From NCBI GenBank assembly GCA_905215935.1, contig CAJMRY010000006.1, positions 31,366 to 95,365 on the forward strand: a stretch of DNA of 64,000 nucleotides, read 5' to 3'. The position numbers and the translations under genes were made by a program. Positions 49,063 to 57,922 of this stretch are shown here, in pieces. Each line of letters opens with the position of its first letter. Position 1 is the stretch's first letter. Under the pieces are notes generated by a model, which was given only the letters and a program-made list of their open reading frames with translations, had not been told where the DNA came from and searched no databases. Origin of the DNA: an uncultured bacterium. Lineage in GTDB: Bacteria; Bacillota; Clostridia; TANB77; CAG-508.

Positions 49063-51230
49063 CTAAATTGCTTGGTTTGAGGATTCCTTCTTATAATCTA
49101 TAACAAAATATTTAATATTAAAATAATCCACCTCATTTGGTACCAAATCCTTTATATCCCTCAATCTTTCATATCCAACCTGCTCTATAGCACAATAAAC
49201 ATCATCTCTAAAATCTTCATTAATATATTCATTCAAATTAATTTCCATCCCATTTTCATAACATTTCAATAAATGCTCCTCAACAGTCCTTCTTGTAAGT
49301 CCACGAATCTCCGCAACTTCATCAATAGATTTTTTATCATTTACAAACAAATTATAAGATATACTTTTAGTATCTTCTTTAGCAGAGGATTTCTCTTTAC
49401 TTTCTACTATTTTTATTGGCTTATCTAAAAGCTTTATATCATTATCATCAACATATTGTTTAATAGTCTTTATAAAAATATCACCATAATTTTCTAGCTT
49501 ATTAACACCAACACCACTAATACTAAGCATTGATACTCTATTAACAGGAAAATATGTAGCCATTTCTTTTAATGATACATCACCAAATACAATAAAAGGC
49601 GGAACATTATTTTCTTCTGCAACCTTTCTTCTTAAACCTCTTAATATCTCAAACAACTTCTCATCAAAATCAGCATTAGTAGATGCAGTAACAGATGACA
49701 CCTTTTCAATTTTTCTTTTTATTAAAACTTTCTTATTTCCATGTAGAATCTCTTTTGCATTTTGATCTAACATCAAAATAGGATATTTATCTCCAATAGA
49801 TTTTATATAATTTTCTGTAATTAAAAAATAAATTAATTCTTTTATAGTATCTTTAGAATAATCCTGCATAATTCCATAAGTAGACAAATTATCAAATCCA
49901 AAAGCTTTAATTTTAGAAGACTTCGAACCTTTTAACACATCTGTAACTAATGAAGTACCATATTTTTGATTCATTCTAACTATACAAGACAATATTTTTT
50001 TTGCATCTATGGTTATATCAGTAATTTCTGTTTCAGATAGACAGTTACTGCAATTATTACAATTATCAAATTCAGGTGTTTCATCAAAATATTCTAAAAT
50101 ATATTTCCTCAAACATTTATCAGTATTGCAATAATCAATAATATCATTTAATTTATTATATTCATTTTTATGATTTGATTCAGACTCTGTTTGCTCAATT
50201 AAGAATTTGTTCGAAACAATATCAGCTCTATTAAAAAGTAAAATACATCTAGACTTGTCTCCATCACGCCCAGCACGACCAGCTTCTTGATAATAGCTTT
50301 CTAAATCTTTAGGCATATTATAATGAATGACATATCTAATATTAGATTTATCTATTCCCATACCAAATGCATTAGTAGCAATCATAATTTGTGTTCTATC
50401 ATATAAAAAGTCCTCTTGTGATTTATTTCGCTCTAAATCTTTCATCCCACCATGATATTTAGAAACATTATATTTTAAATCATATAAAGTTTGGTACAAA
50501 CTATCAACAGACTTTCTAGTTAAACAATAAATAATTCCAGAATCATTTTTATTATTTTCTAGAAAATTTAAAATAAAGTCTTTTTTACTTCTAGGTGATT
50601 CAACAGAAAAACTTAAATTAGTTCTATCAAATCCAGTTGTTAGAGTAAATGGAGATTTAAGATGCAATAAGTCGATTATATCTTTTTTTACAATTTGAGT
50701 AGCAGTTGCGGTAAATGCTGAAATAATTGGACGTTTATTTAAATTTAAAATAACATTTGCAATTTCTCTATAACTAGGTCTAAAGTCATGTCCCCATTGA
50801 GAAATACAATGGGCTTCATCTACTGTAATCATCGAAATATTTATGTTTTTTAGCATGTTTAAAAATGACTCTGAATTTAGTCTTTCTGGTGCTACATAGA
50901 TTATTTTATAAACATTATATAAGATATTTTCGATTGTTTGGGAATATTCAGTATTAGAAAGTAAACTATTAATGTAAGTTGCTGGAATTCCAATTTGATT
51001 TAAACTATCAACTTGATCTTTCATAAGAGAAATAAGTGGTGATATAACTAGTGTAACACCTGGTAAAATCATAGCAGGAATTTGATAACAAATAGATTTA
51101 CCAGCGCCAGTGGGCATTATTCCGAAGACAATCTTCACCATTTAAGATATGGCTTATAATTGCGTCTTGTCCGTGGTCTGAACTCATCGTATCCAAAGTA
51201 TTGTTTTAATAAATTTTTTGCTGTATTCAT
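49063..51230 (-). CDS. recQ: ATP-dependent DNA helicase RecQ (two +1 recoding sites)
   Basis: RecQ unwinds DNA in recombination and repair. ATG 51230 has AAGAGG upstream and gives NLLKQYFGYDEFRP. Two shifts follow: cca C gga caa (51173-51171) restores RPGQDAII, the Q-motif region, and ctt C gga ata (51124-51122) restores LGIMPTGAGKS, motif I. Further motifs: DEAHCISQWGHDFRPSY, ATATQ, QEAGRAGRDG, and the zinc cysteines (CLRKYIL...CNNCSNC). HRDC and helix-turn-helix regions follow. Total 721 residues. Without both shifts the helicase has no usable start except an internal ATG at 51141 just before motif I. Confidence 0.95.
51122..51124 (-). other. +1 recoding site (CGG) in recQ, site 2
   Basis: Minus-strand context tgt ctt C gga ata atg. 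Skipping the C restores CLGIMPTGAGKS, helicase motif I. Confidence 0.93.
51171..51173 (-). other. +1 recoding site (CGG) in recQ, site 1
   Basis: Minus-strand context aga cca C gga caa gac. Skipping the C restores FRPGQ, invariant in RecQ. The two sites are only 16 codons apart. Confidence 0.93.
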
Positions 51231-51650
51231 GTAAAACCTCTTTTCTATGTGGAGAATTATAGCAGGGATAAATAGAAAAATCAATAGTTTGTGTTTGGAA
51301 AATTTACCATATAATTAATATAAAATATGAACAGTAATCTTAATAGTTAATGGTTAGATATATTTCAATATTGCATTATTTTCAGCATAAATCAACATCT
51401 GCAATTTCGAGAATCTATTAAAATTGATTTTATATGTAAAAATTTTATTATGGGCTGATTAACTCTTGATAATTAAATAATAAAATTTTTTCTAAAAAAC
51501 TATTTACAAAATATGTAAAACATGTTATATAAAATAAAAGTTAAAAATAATTTATTCAAAAAGACTAAAAAATAATTCATGAAATATTTAATTTCTAAAA
51601 AAATTCCAAAACAAAAAACAAAAATAAATATGAAAGAAGGTAGATATTAT

Positions 51651-53188
51651 TTGTTATCTATTGTAAAAAGCATGTCTTTGATAGGCTTAGAAGGATATTT
51701 AGTAAGTATCGAAGTAGATGTATCAGCAGGAATTCCTTGCTGGGATATTGTTCGGTTTACCCGATATAAGTGTTAAAGAAGCGAAAGAAAGAGTAAGAAC
51801 GGCAATAAAAAATTCAGGCTATGATATGCAAAGCAGAAAAATAGTTGTAAATTTGTCACCAGCAGATATCAAAAAAGAAGGCTCATTTTTTGATTTACCT
51901 ATAGCTATTGGAATTCTTGTGTGTAGCGGAAATATAGATAAAAATAGCATGAAAGATACTATATTTATAGGAGAACTTTCTCTAGATGGAAAAGTAAATA
52001 AAGTAAATGGAATATTGCCTATGTGCATAGAAGCTAAAAAATTAGGAATAAAAAGAGTTATTCTTCCAATTGAAAATGTGGTAGAAGCGGCAGTAGTAAC
52101 AGAAATCGAGATTATTGGAGTAAAGAATCTAGGAGAAGTAATTCGGTTTTTTAAATAAAAGAATAGAAATAAAAAAAGCAGAAATAAATTTATCAAATAT
52201 TTTTAATGAGGTAAATATTCATCAATTAGATTTTTCAGAGGTGAAAGGACAGGAAAATATAAAGCGAGCTTTAGAAATAGCAGCGGCAGGTGGTCACAAT
52301 TGTCTATTAATAGGAGCTCCTGGTTCAGGAAAAACAATGATGGCAAGAAGAATTCCAAGTATATTACCAGATTTAACTTTTGATGAATCATTAGAAACTA
52401 CGAAAATACATAGTGTAGCAGGTAAAATCGAAAAAGATACATCTTTAATTGTTGTAAGACCATTTAGAGCTCCACACCATACTATATCTAGTATTTCTTT
52501 AATAGGTGGTGGACGAATTCCTAAGCCAGGAGAAATAAGTTTAGCACATAATGGAGTATTATTTTTAGACGAATTACCAGAATTTAATAAAAATACTTTG
52601 GAAGTTTTAAGAGGTCCGCTAGAGGATAAAATTGTTACAATAAGCAGAGTTAATGCAAGTTTAACATATCCATGTAACTTCATGTTTGTAGCATCAATGA
52701 ATCCTTGTCCCTGTGGATATTTAGGATCGAAAGAAAAAGAGTGTACATGTTCAGATCAAGCAATTTCTAGGTATATAGGAAAAATAAGTGGACCATTATT
52801 AGATAGGATAGATATACAAATTGAAGTTACACCAGTAAAGTATCAAAAGTTAGAAAATGAAGCAAATATAGAAACTTCAAAAGATATAAAAAATAGGGTA
52901 AACAAAGCAAGAGAGATACAGCAAAAAAGATATAAAAAAGAAAATATATATTCCAATTCACAGCTAACACCAAGATTGATAGAGAAATATTGTAAGTTAG
53001 ATAAAGAAGGAAGAAAATTATTAGAATTAGCATTTAATAAATTAGGTTTATCTGCAAGAGCTTATGGAAGAATTTTAAAAGTTGCAAGAACTATAGCAGA
53101 TTTAGAAAATGAAGAAAATATTTTGCCAAGCTATGTTGCAGAAGCTATACAATATAGAAATTTAGATAAAAGATATTTAAGAAACTAG
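51651..53188 (+). CDS. comM: Mg-chelatase-like ATPase ComM/YifB (two +1 recoding sites)
   Basis: ComM is a hexameric helicase for branch migration during integration of transformed DNA. TTG 51651 (MLSIVKSMSLIGLEGYL) follows AAGAAGG. Shifts at 51753 (att gtt C ggt tta ccc, giving DIVGLPDISVKEAKERV) and 52144 (gta att C ggt ttt tta, giving VIGFLNKRIE) are both needed. The AAA part shows GAPGSGKTMMARR, DELPEF and a CPCG zinc motif. Result 511 residues, near the 506 of E. coli. dprA follows after 8 bases, so two DNA-uptake genes are coupled. The gap 51231-51650 before it holds no recognisable gene. Confidence 0.95.
51753..51755 (+). other. +1 recoding site (CGG) in comM, site 1
   Basis: Context att gtt C ggt tta ccc. 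Skipping the C restores VGLPD, a hallmark of ComM. Confidence 0.94.
52144..52146 (+). other. +1 recoding site (CGG) in comM, site 2
   Basis: Context gta att C ggt ttt tta. The zero frame ends at TAA 52156-52158; the +1 frame leads on into the AAA domain. Confidence 0.93.
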
Positions 53189-53196
53189 AGGTGGTT

Positions 53197-54103
53197 ATGA
53201 AAATAATAAAAATTACAGATAGTAAATATCCAAAAAGATTGTTAGAAATAAAAAATCCCCCTAAACAATTGTATGTAAAAGGAAATGATGAGCTTTTAAA
53301 CAATGATTCTTTAGCAATAGTAGGTTCAAGGAAGTGTACTAGTTATGGAATAAAATATGCAAAAGAATTTGCAAGTGAGATTTCTAAAAATAATATAACA
53401 ATTATTAGTGGGCTAGCACTGGGAATAGATGCAGTAGCACATGAATTTTCAAAAGATTCTAAAGGTAAGACTATAGCAGTTGTAGGATGTGGACTAGACA
53501 AGATATATCCAGAAGAAAATAAAGAACTTTTTAAACAAATATTAGAAAATGATGGATGCATTATTTCAGAATATCCACCAGGGACAGAGATAAATACAAA
53601 AAACTTCCCAAGAAGAAACAGAATTATTAGTGGAATTTCTATGGGAGTATTAGTAATTGAAGCTGCATATAAAAGTGGAAGTACTATTACAGCAAGACTT
53701 CGGATTTGAACAAAATAAAAAAGTTTTTTGCCTTCCAAGAAATATAGGAGAAACTAAAGGTATAGGAACAAATGAATTGATAAAAAAAGGAGCAATTTTA
53801 GTAACAAGTTCGAATGATATATTAAGAGAATTAGGTTTAAAGATAAATGCAAGAAAAGATAACCATTTTAACAAAAACTCAGAAGATTCAGAAGATTTGC
53901 CAGAAGAAAAGATAGAAGAAATTCAAGGTGTTGATGGCGAATATATAGATATATATAATTTAATACCATACTATCCTGTAAGTATAGAGAATCTTGCTAG
54001 AAAGAGTGAATTAAGAATATCAGAAATAAATCAAAAATTAACAATTTTAGAATTAGAAGGATTAATAAAAAGTTTACCAGGAAATAGTTATGTGAGGATT
54101 TAA
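53197..54103 (+). CDS. dprA: DNA-processing protein DprA (one +1 recoding site)
   Basis: DprA loads RecA on incoming single-stranded DNA. ATG 53197 follows AGAGGTGG; GTG 53191 is possible. The Rossmann core shows LAIVGSRKCTSYG, ISGLALGIDAVAHE, AVVGCGLDKIYP, FPRRNRIISG. At 53701 the frame shifts (aga ctt C gga ttt gaa). Skipping the C gives TARLGFEQNKKVFCLPR and a total of 301 residues, including the C-terminal winged helix. The zero frame ends two codons later at 53709. Confidence 0.95.
53701..53703 (+). other. +1 recoding site (CGG) in dprA
   Basis: Context aga ctt C gga ttt gaa. The zero frame is cgg att tga; the +1 frame restores the conserved continuation of the Rossmann fold. Confidence 0.94.
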
Positions 54104-54220
54104 GTTTTTAGAAAAAATATAAAAAAATGAATTTAAACAAAAAATTTATTTAATTAGTTAATATCAGGTTTTATCCTTTAAATAAAGATAAAAAATAATA
54201 AAAGAATCAGAGGTTATTTC

Positions 54221-54580
54221 ATGTATATAAGACATAATTTAGGACAAACAGGAGAAGATGTGGCAGAAATTTATCTCCTAAAAAAGCACTATAAAATAAT
54301 TGAAAGGAATTTTAGTTGTAGACAAGGTGAGATAGATATAATAGCAAAAGATAAAGATGAAATTGTTTTTATTGAAGTGAAAACTAGAACTAATAAAAAA
54401 TATGGAGAGCCGATAGATGCGATTACTTATTATAAGAAAAAACATATAATCAAATCAATTAAATATTATTTATATATAAAAAATTTAGAAAATGCTTTTG
54501 TTAGAATAGATGTAATAGAGGTATATCAAAAGAAAGATGGATTTTGGGTGAATCATATAAAGGGGGCAATAAGTAATTAA
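54221..54580 (+). CDS. YraN-family (UPF0102) nuclease-like protein
   Basis: Restriction-endonuclease-like fold: GEDVAEIYLLKKHYKIIERNFSCRQGEIDIIAKD with E...D and IVFIEVKTR carrying ExK. 119 residues, normal. YraN genes commonly sit close to dprA and comM, as here. ATG lies after AGAGGTTATTTC. Cellular role uncertain. Confidence 0.9.
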   Translation: MYIRHNLGQTGEDVAEIYLLKKHYKIIERNFSCRQGEIDIIAKDKDEIVFIEVKTRTNKKYGEPIDAITYYKKKHIIKSIKYYLYIKNLENAFVRIDVIEVYQKKDGFWVNHIKGAISN

Positions 54581-54635
54581 ATATGAAAGATTTATAATCT
54601 ATTAAACTAGAAATAAAATAAATAGAGGTAATTAA

Positions 54636-55025
54636 TTGAAATATATTGGTAAAATAGACAGAGAAAAATTTAAAATGATAAGTGAAGACATAACAACAGA
54701 TGATGTAATATTAACAGAAAAACAAATAGAACATATAAAAGAACGTCATCCAAACGACTATGAAGAATATTTTCAATATTTTAAAGAGATAATACAAGAT
54801 CCAGATAATATAATTAAAGATAAAGAGCCGAATACAGGAATTTTATTAAAAGAATTTATAAAAGAGAAAAATACATTTCAATTGATATTAAGATTACATA
54901 CTAGTAAAGATAATAAAAAATATAAAAATTCAATAATAACGTTCTTTAAAATTGGAAAAAAGAAATATAAGCAATACTTAAGAAATAAAGAAATAGTATG
55001 GAAGAAGCTAGACAAAGATGTATAA
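54636..55025 (+). CDS. PBECR-type nuclease-fold protein (putative toxin-like)
   Basis: Starts from TTG 54636 after GAGGTAATTAA. The core LTEKQIEHIKERHPNDYEEYFQY...EIIQDPDNII...NTFQLILRLHTS...NSIITFFKIGKKKY resembles the phage barnase-EndoU-ColicinE5/D-RelE-like group. A conserved His near residue 33 would be catalytic. 129 residues. No antitoxin is seen beside it. The family call is from memory and moderate. Confidence 0.55.
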   Translation: MKYIGKIDREKFKMISEDITTDDVILTEKQIEHIKERHPNDYEEYFQYFKEIIQDPDNIIKDKEPNTGILLKEFIKEKNTFQLILRLHTSKDNKKYKNSIITFFKIGKKKYKQYLRNKEIVWKKLDKDV

Positions 55026-55054
55026 TAATGCTATAATTTAAGTACAATATGAAG

Positions 55055-55154
55055 GTTGCTTGAGGTGGTAAAATTCGTGGCGACCACACGCCGAAGGTAT
55101 TGACAGGGAGTAATCCTGAGAGATGTAGGAGAAGTGCCACGCCTACCAAGTAAC
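55055..55154 (+). ncRNA. Unidentified structured RNA upstream of the cas operon
   Basis: A GC-richer island in AT-rich DNA. gttgcttg (55055-55062) pairs with caagtaac (55147-55154) as a closing stem with one G-U. Inside are two clear hairpins, gtgg-cga-ccac (55077-55087) and cagg-gagtaat-cctg (55104-55118), and strings gccgaaggtattgacaggg and gagaagtgccacgcc. No reading frame fits. It does not match a riboswitch class I can recall. A terminator follows directly, so it looks like a short independent transcript or a leader. Confidence 0.55.
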
Positions 55155-55162
55155 TATAATTA

Positions 55163-55188
55163 AAAGAGCTATGTAAACATAGCTCTTT
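55163..55188 (+). terminator. Terminator after the structured RNA
   Basis: Perfect 11-base-pair hairpin (aaagagctatg, loop taaa, complement). The T-tract is short. It separates the RNA from the cas genes. Confidence 0.7.
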
Positions 55189-55258
55189 AAACATTTATAT
55201 CGAAATTTTAGACATATGCATATTAAAATAAAATGGAAGTTTAGGATTGATTGAAATC

Positions 55259-55301
55259 AATATATAATCAAATAAAAAACTTTTTTATTTGATTATATAT
55301 T
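55259..55301. repeat. Perfect 21-base palindrome upstream of cas6
   Basis: aatatataatcaaataaaaa plus one A (55259-55279), a single c, then the exact complement (55281-55301). A second inverted pair ttgattat (55351-55358) / ataatcaa (55375-55382) shares the same core. The two elements occupy the leader of the cas operon and may be regulator binding sites. Confidence 0.75.
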
Positions 55302-55412
55302 ACAAATTTCGACAAACTTTTTAAAATATATAAAGTAGAATATAAAATAATTGATTATGAAATCATAAAAATATATAATCAAGTTATAAATATTTACTTA
55401 TAAGGAGGAAAA

Positions 55413-56093
55413 ATGCAATATTACAATTTAAAAGTGGTAGTAATGCCAAAAAAAGATATAAAAAATGAAGAAGCTTATGAAAAAATATCAAAATTGATAG
55501 CAAATGCTATGTTAAAAGATGAATATTTAAAGCAAACACATGAAAAAAACGAATATAAAAATTATGTCTTTTGTAATTTATATCCAGTTCAAAAAAGTGG
55601 TATATATACTGCTAGTAGTATGTATACATTCGACATTCGATTTATTAATTTATCAATAGCAATGAAAATGAAGCAGTTTTTATCTCTCATTCAAAATGAA
55701 GACTTTAAAATAGTAATGTCTAATTTAGAAACAAATTCTCAAAGAAAAATAACAAAATTAATAACATTAACACCAGCTGTTATTACAACAGATAAAGGTG
55801 ATTATAAAATTGATAATAATATGCAGTTTGTGAAAACACGAATATTAGCAAATACTCAAAAAAAATATAATCAAATTTATAATGAAAAAGTAGATGTTGA
55901 TTTTATAAATGAAATAAAACAAACAAACCAAAAACCTATAAAGATTCCTTACAAAAATATATACATGTTAGGAAATAAATTTGAAATTACAGTAAAAGAA
56001 GACGAAATGTCACAAAATTTAGCATATCTTGCACTATCAGTAGGTTTACTAGAAAAAAATAGTATTGGATTAGGATTTTGTAGAGCTATTTAA
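55413..56093 (+). CDS. cas6: CRISPR RNA endonuclease Cas6
   Basis: Cas6 cuts the CRISPR transcript within each repeat. 226 residues, two ferredoxin-like folds; the C-terminal glycine-rich loop is NSIGLGFCRAI, at the expected position. ATG follows ATAAGGAGGAAAA. First gene of the operon, preceded by the palindromic leader; the catalytic histidine is not assigned. Confidence 0.85.
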   Translation: MQYYNLKVVVMPKKDIKNEEAYEKISKLIANAMLKDEYLKQTHEKNEYKNYVFCNLYPVQKSGIYTASSMYTFDIRFINLSIAMKMKQFLSLIQNEDFKIVMSNLETNSQRKITKLITLTPAVITTDKGDYKIDNNMQFVKTRILANTQKKYNQIYNEKVDVDFINEIKQTNQKPIKIPYKNIYMLGNKFEITVKEDEMSQNLAYLALSVGLLEKNSIGLGFCRAI

Positions 56094-56110
56094 AATGTGG
56101 AGGTGAAAAA

Positions 56111-57922
56111 ATGACCTATGATTTAATAGATACATTTAAAGAATATTTTAAAAATAATAAAGTTATATTAGATTCATATAAAATGAATGATGGATATTAT
56201 TATTTAATAAAACAAGATGGCACAATGCAAAAAACAGTTGTAAAGGGGAATGAATCAGATAATTATGAATTATTTGAATATTTAAAAATAAGAGATTTTT
56301 ATAGTAAATACTTAAATTCTAATAAAGCACTTGATACTGGATATACAGAAGAGCTTGACAAACAAAAATATACAATGGCAAAGAAAATATGTAGCAATAA
56401 TATTTATACGTTATTCTTTAAAAATAAATGTGTATTAGGTTTATGTAATGATCAAGCAATAAAAGATGCTGTACCAGTAGAGGTATTTGAAAAGGGAATT
56501 CAAAAATATTATGAATCTTTACAAAAGTTAGGAACTAAAAAAGAAGAAAGAGAGTTATTAGAACAATTTTATGAAAAAGAAGAAATTGAAGAAAATAAAG
56601 ATAAAATGATAAAAGCGTTTTATCAAGTATATGAAGATTTCTCGAAACAAGATAAACCAAAAGAAATATGGATAAAAATATTTTTAGAACAATCAGAAGA
56701 ACAATATGAAAGAGCTGGAAATATTTATTTTACTTTAAAGTTGTTCAATACAAATGATAACAATATAAAATTAGAAAATACAGTATATGGAGTAAATAAT
56801 TATAATTATGGATTAAATTCAAAAAAAACATATTTAGAGCTAAAAACGACACCATACAAAGTAAGTTCACTTGTCTCAACAGAAGAAATTAATTTATTAA
56901 ATAAAGTTTATATATGGTTATATAATAATGGAATAAATGAAAATATCTTAAAATTGCCAACTGATTGGAAGTTTAGAGGAATTCCAAAAGAACAAGAGGA
57001 AATCAAAAATAAAGATTTATTTTTAATTAAAGTAGCTGGAAATAATGGTGTAGCGAGAATAGATGATTTTCAATATAAAACAAATTTTAATACTAAAATA
57101 AGACGATTTACATGCAAAGACTATATTAGAAAAGTAGGAGAAGAATTTCAAACAGAAAATATATATGGATTGGAATGGTATACAAACAATATTTGGATTG
57201 CTGGGAATCAGAAATGTGAAAGAAATTTTTTGAGAGATTCATATTATGATTATGATGCAAAGATAGCTAAATCAATGCTCCAAAACTGGAAAAAAGATTT
57301 CTTAAGAAAATATTCAAATGTTTTCTTTGAGTTATTTCAAAAAGAGGAAGAAAGCAATTTTATAAAAAATTTAAATGAAATGGCAATAGAAATATTAGAA
57401 AATACGATGATAGAAGAACTAAAAGAAAAAAAGAGTATGTATAAATCTATAAATGTAATCAATTTGTGGATAGCATTCAAAAAATATTTTAATAAAAAAG
57501 GAGAGGATATAGAAATGAAAATAAATAATATACAAGATAAGTGTTCAGAGATTTTTTCGAGAATAGGAAAAATAGAAACAGACGAACAATACTATTACTT
57601 TGCAGGACAAGTAGCATTTTATCTATTAAATCATAGTAAAGCATCAAGTCTTACACAAGATGTAACAAGTCCATTTATAAAAGCAGCTAATTTAAAGAGA
57701 TTAAAAGAAGAATTAAAATATTTATATGAAAAATATAATTATGATATTTATCTTAATAATTCAAAATTTAATAATATATTGTCACAATTATTATTACAAG
57801 AACCAGAAACTAGTGTAAAAGAAAATAAAGATATAATACTTGCAGGAATGCTTGCAAACAACTTATTTTATGGTAAAAAAGAAATAGATAATGGAGGTAA
57901 TGAAGATGGAGAAAATGAATAA
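56111..57922 (+). CDS. cas8b: Type I-B Cascade large subunit Cas8b
   Basis: 603-residue protein in the position of the large subunit, between cas6 and cas7. It starts MTYDLIDTFKEYFKNNKVIL and shows the Cas8b/Csh1-like style of a charged, helical protein with CKDYIRKVGEEF and SLTQDVTSPF. It would recognise the PAM and recruit Cas3. Named mainly by context and overall resemblance. It ends inside the start region of cas7. Confidence 0.82.
   Translation: MTYDLIDTFKEYFKNNKVILDSYKMNDGYYYLIKQDGTMQKTVVKGNESDNYELFEYLKIRDFYSKYLNSNKALDTGYTEELDKQKYTMAKKICSNNIYTLFFKNKCVLGLCNDQAIKDAVPVEVFEKGIQKYYESLQKLGTKKEERELLEQFYEKEEIEENKDKMIKAFYQVYEDFSKQDKPKEIWIKIFLEQSEEQYERAGNIYFTLKLFNTNDNNIKLENTVYGVNNYNYGLNSKKTYLELKTTPYKVSSLVSTEEINLLNKVYIWLYNNGINENILKLPTDWKFRGIPKEQEEIKNKDLFLIKVAGNNGVARIDDFQYKTNFNTKIRRFTCKDYIRKVGEEFQTENIYGLEWYTNNIWIAGNQKCERNFLRDSYYDYDAKIAKSMLQNWKKDFLRKYSNVFFELFQKEEESNFIKNLNEMAIEILENTMIEELKEKKSMYKSINVINLWIAFKKYFNKKGEDIEMKINNIQDKCSEIFSRIGKIETDEQYYYFAGQVAFYLLNHSKASSLTQDVTSPFIKAANLKRLKEELKYLYEKYNYDIYLNNSKFNNILSQLLLQEPETSVKENKDIILAGMLANNLFYGKKEIDNGGNEDGENE

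Noticed and set aside
51579..51650. Upstream extension of comM from ATG 51579
   Set aside because: The extra 24 residues are not family-like, and TTG 51651 with AAGAAGG gives the conserved start.
37..53703. Random assembly or basecalling errors as the cause of the broken genes
   Set aside because: All 17 events add a C exactly between codons and before an in-frame GGN, on both strands. Errors do not follow codon phase. Raw reads remain the final test.
37..53703. CGG reassigned to another single amino acid or to stop
   Set aside because: Reading CGG as any amino acid in the zero frame leaves the following sequence out of frame with the family; only a +1 change restores it. As a stop it would truncate essential IF-2.
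37..53703. Mass pseudogenisation of a decaying genome
   Set aside because: The sequence after each site is intact and under evident constraint to the normal stop, other codons are clean, and infB and truB are included. Decay would give varied indels and stops.
55055..55154. tRNA, SRP RNA, cobalamin or c-di-GMP riboswitch
   Set aside because: The hallmark sequences of these families are absent, so it is left unassigned.
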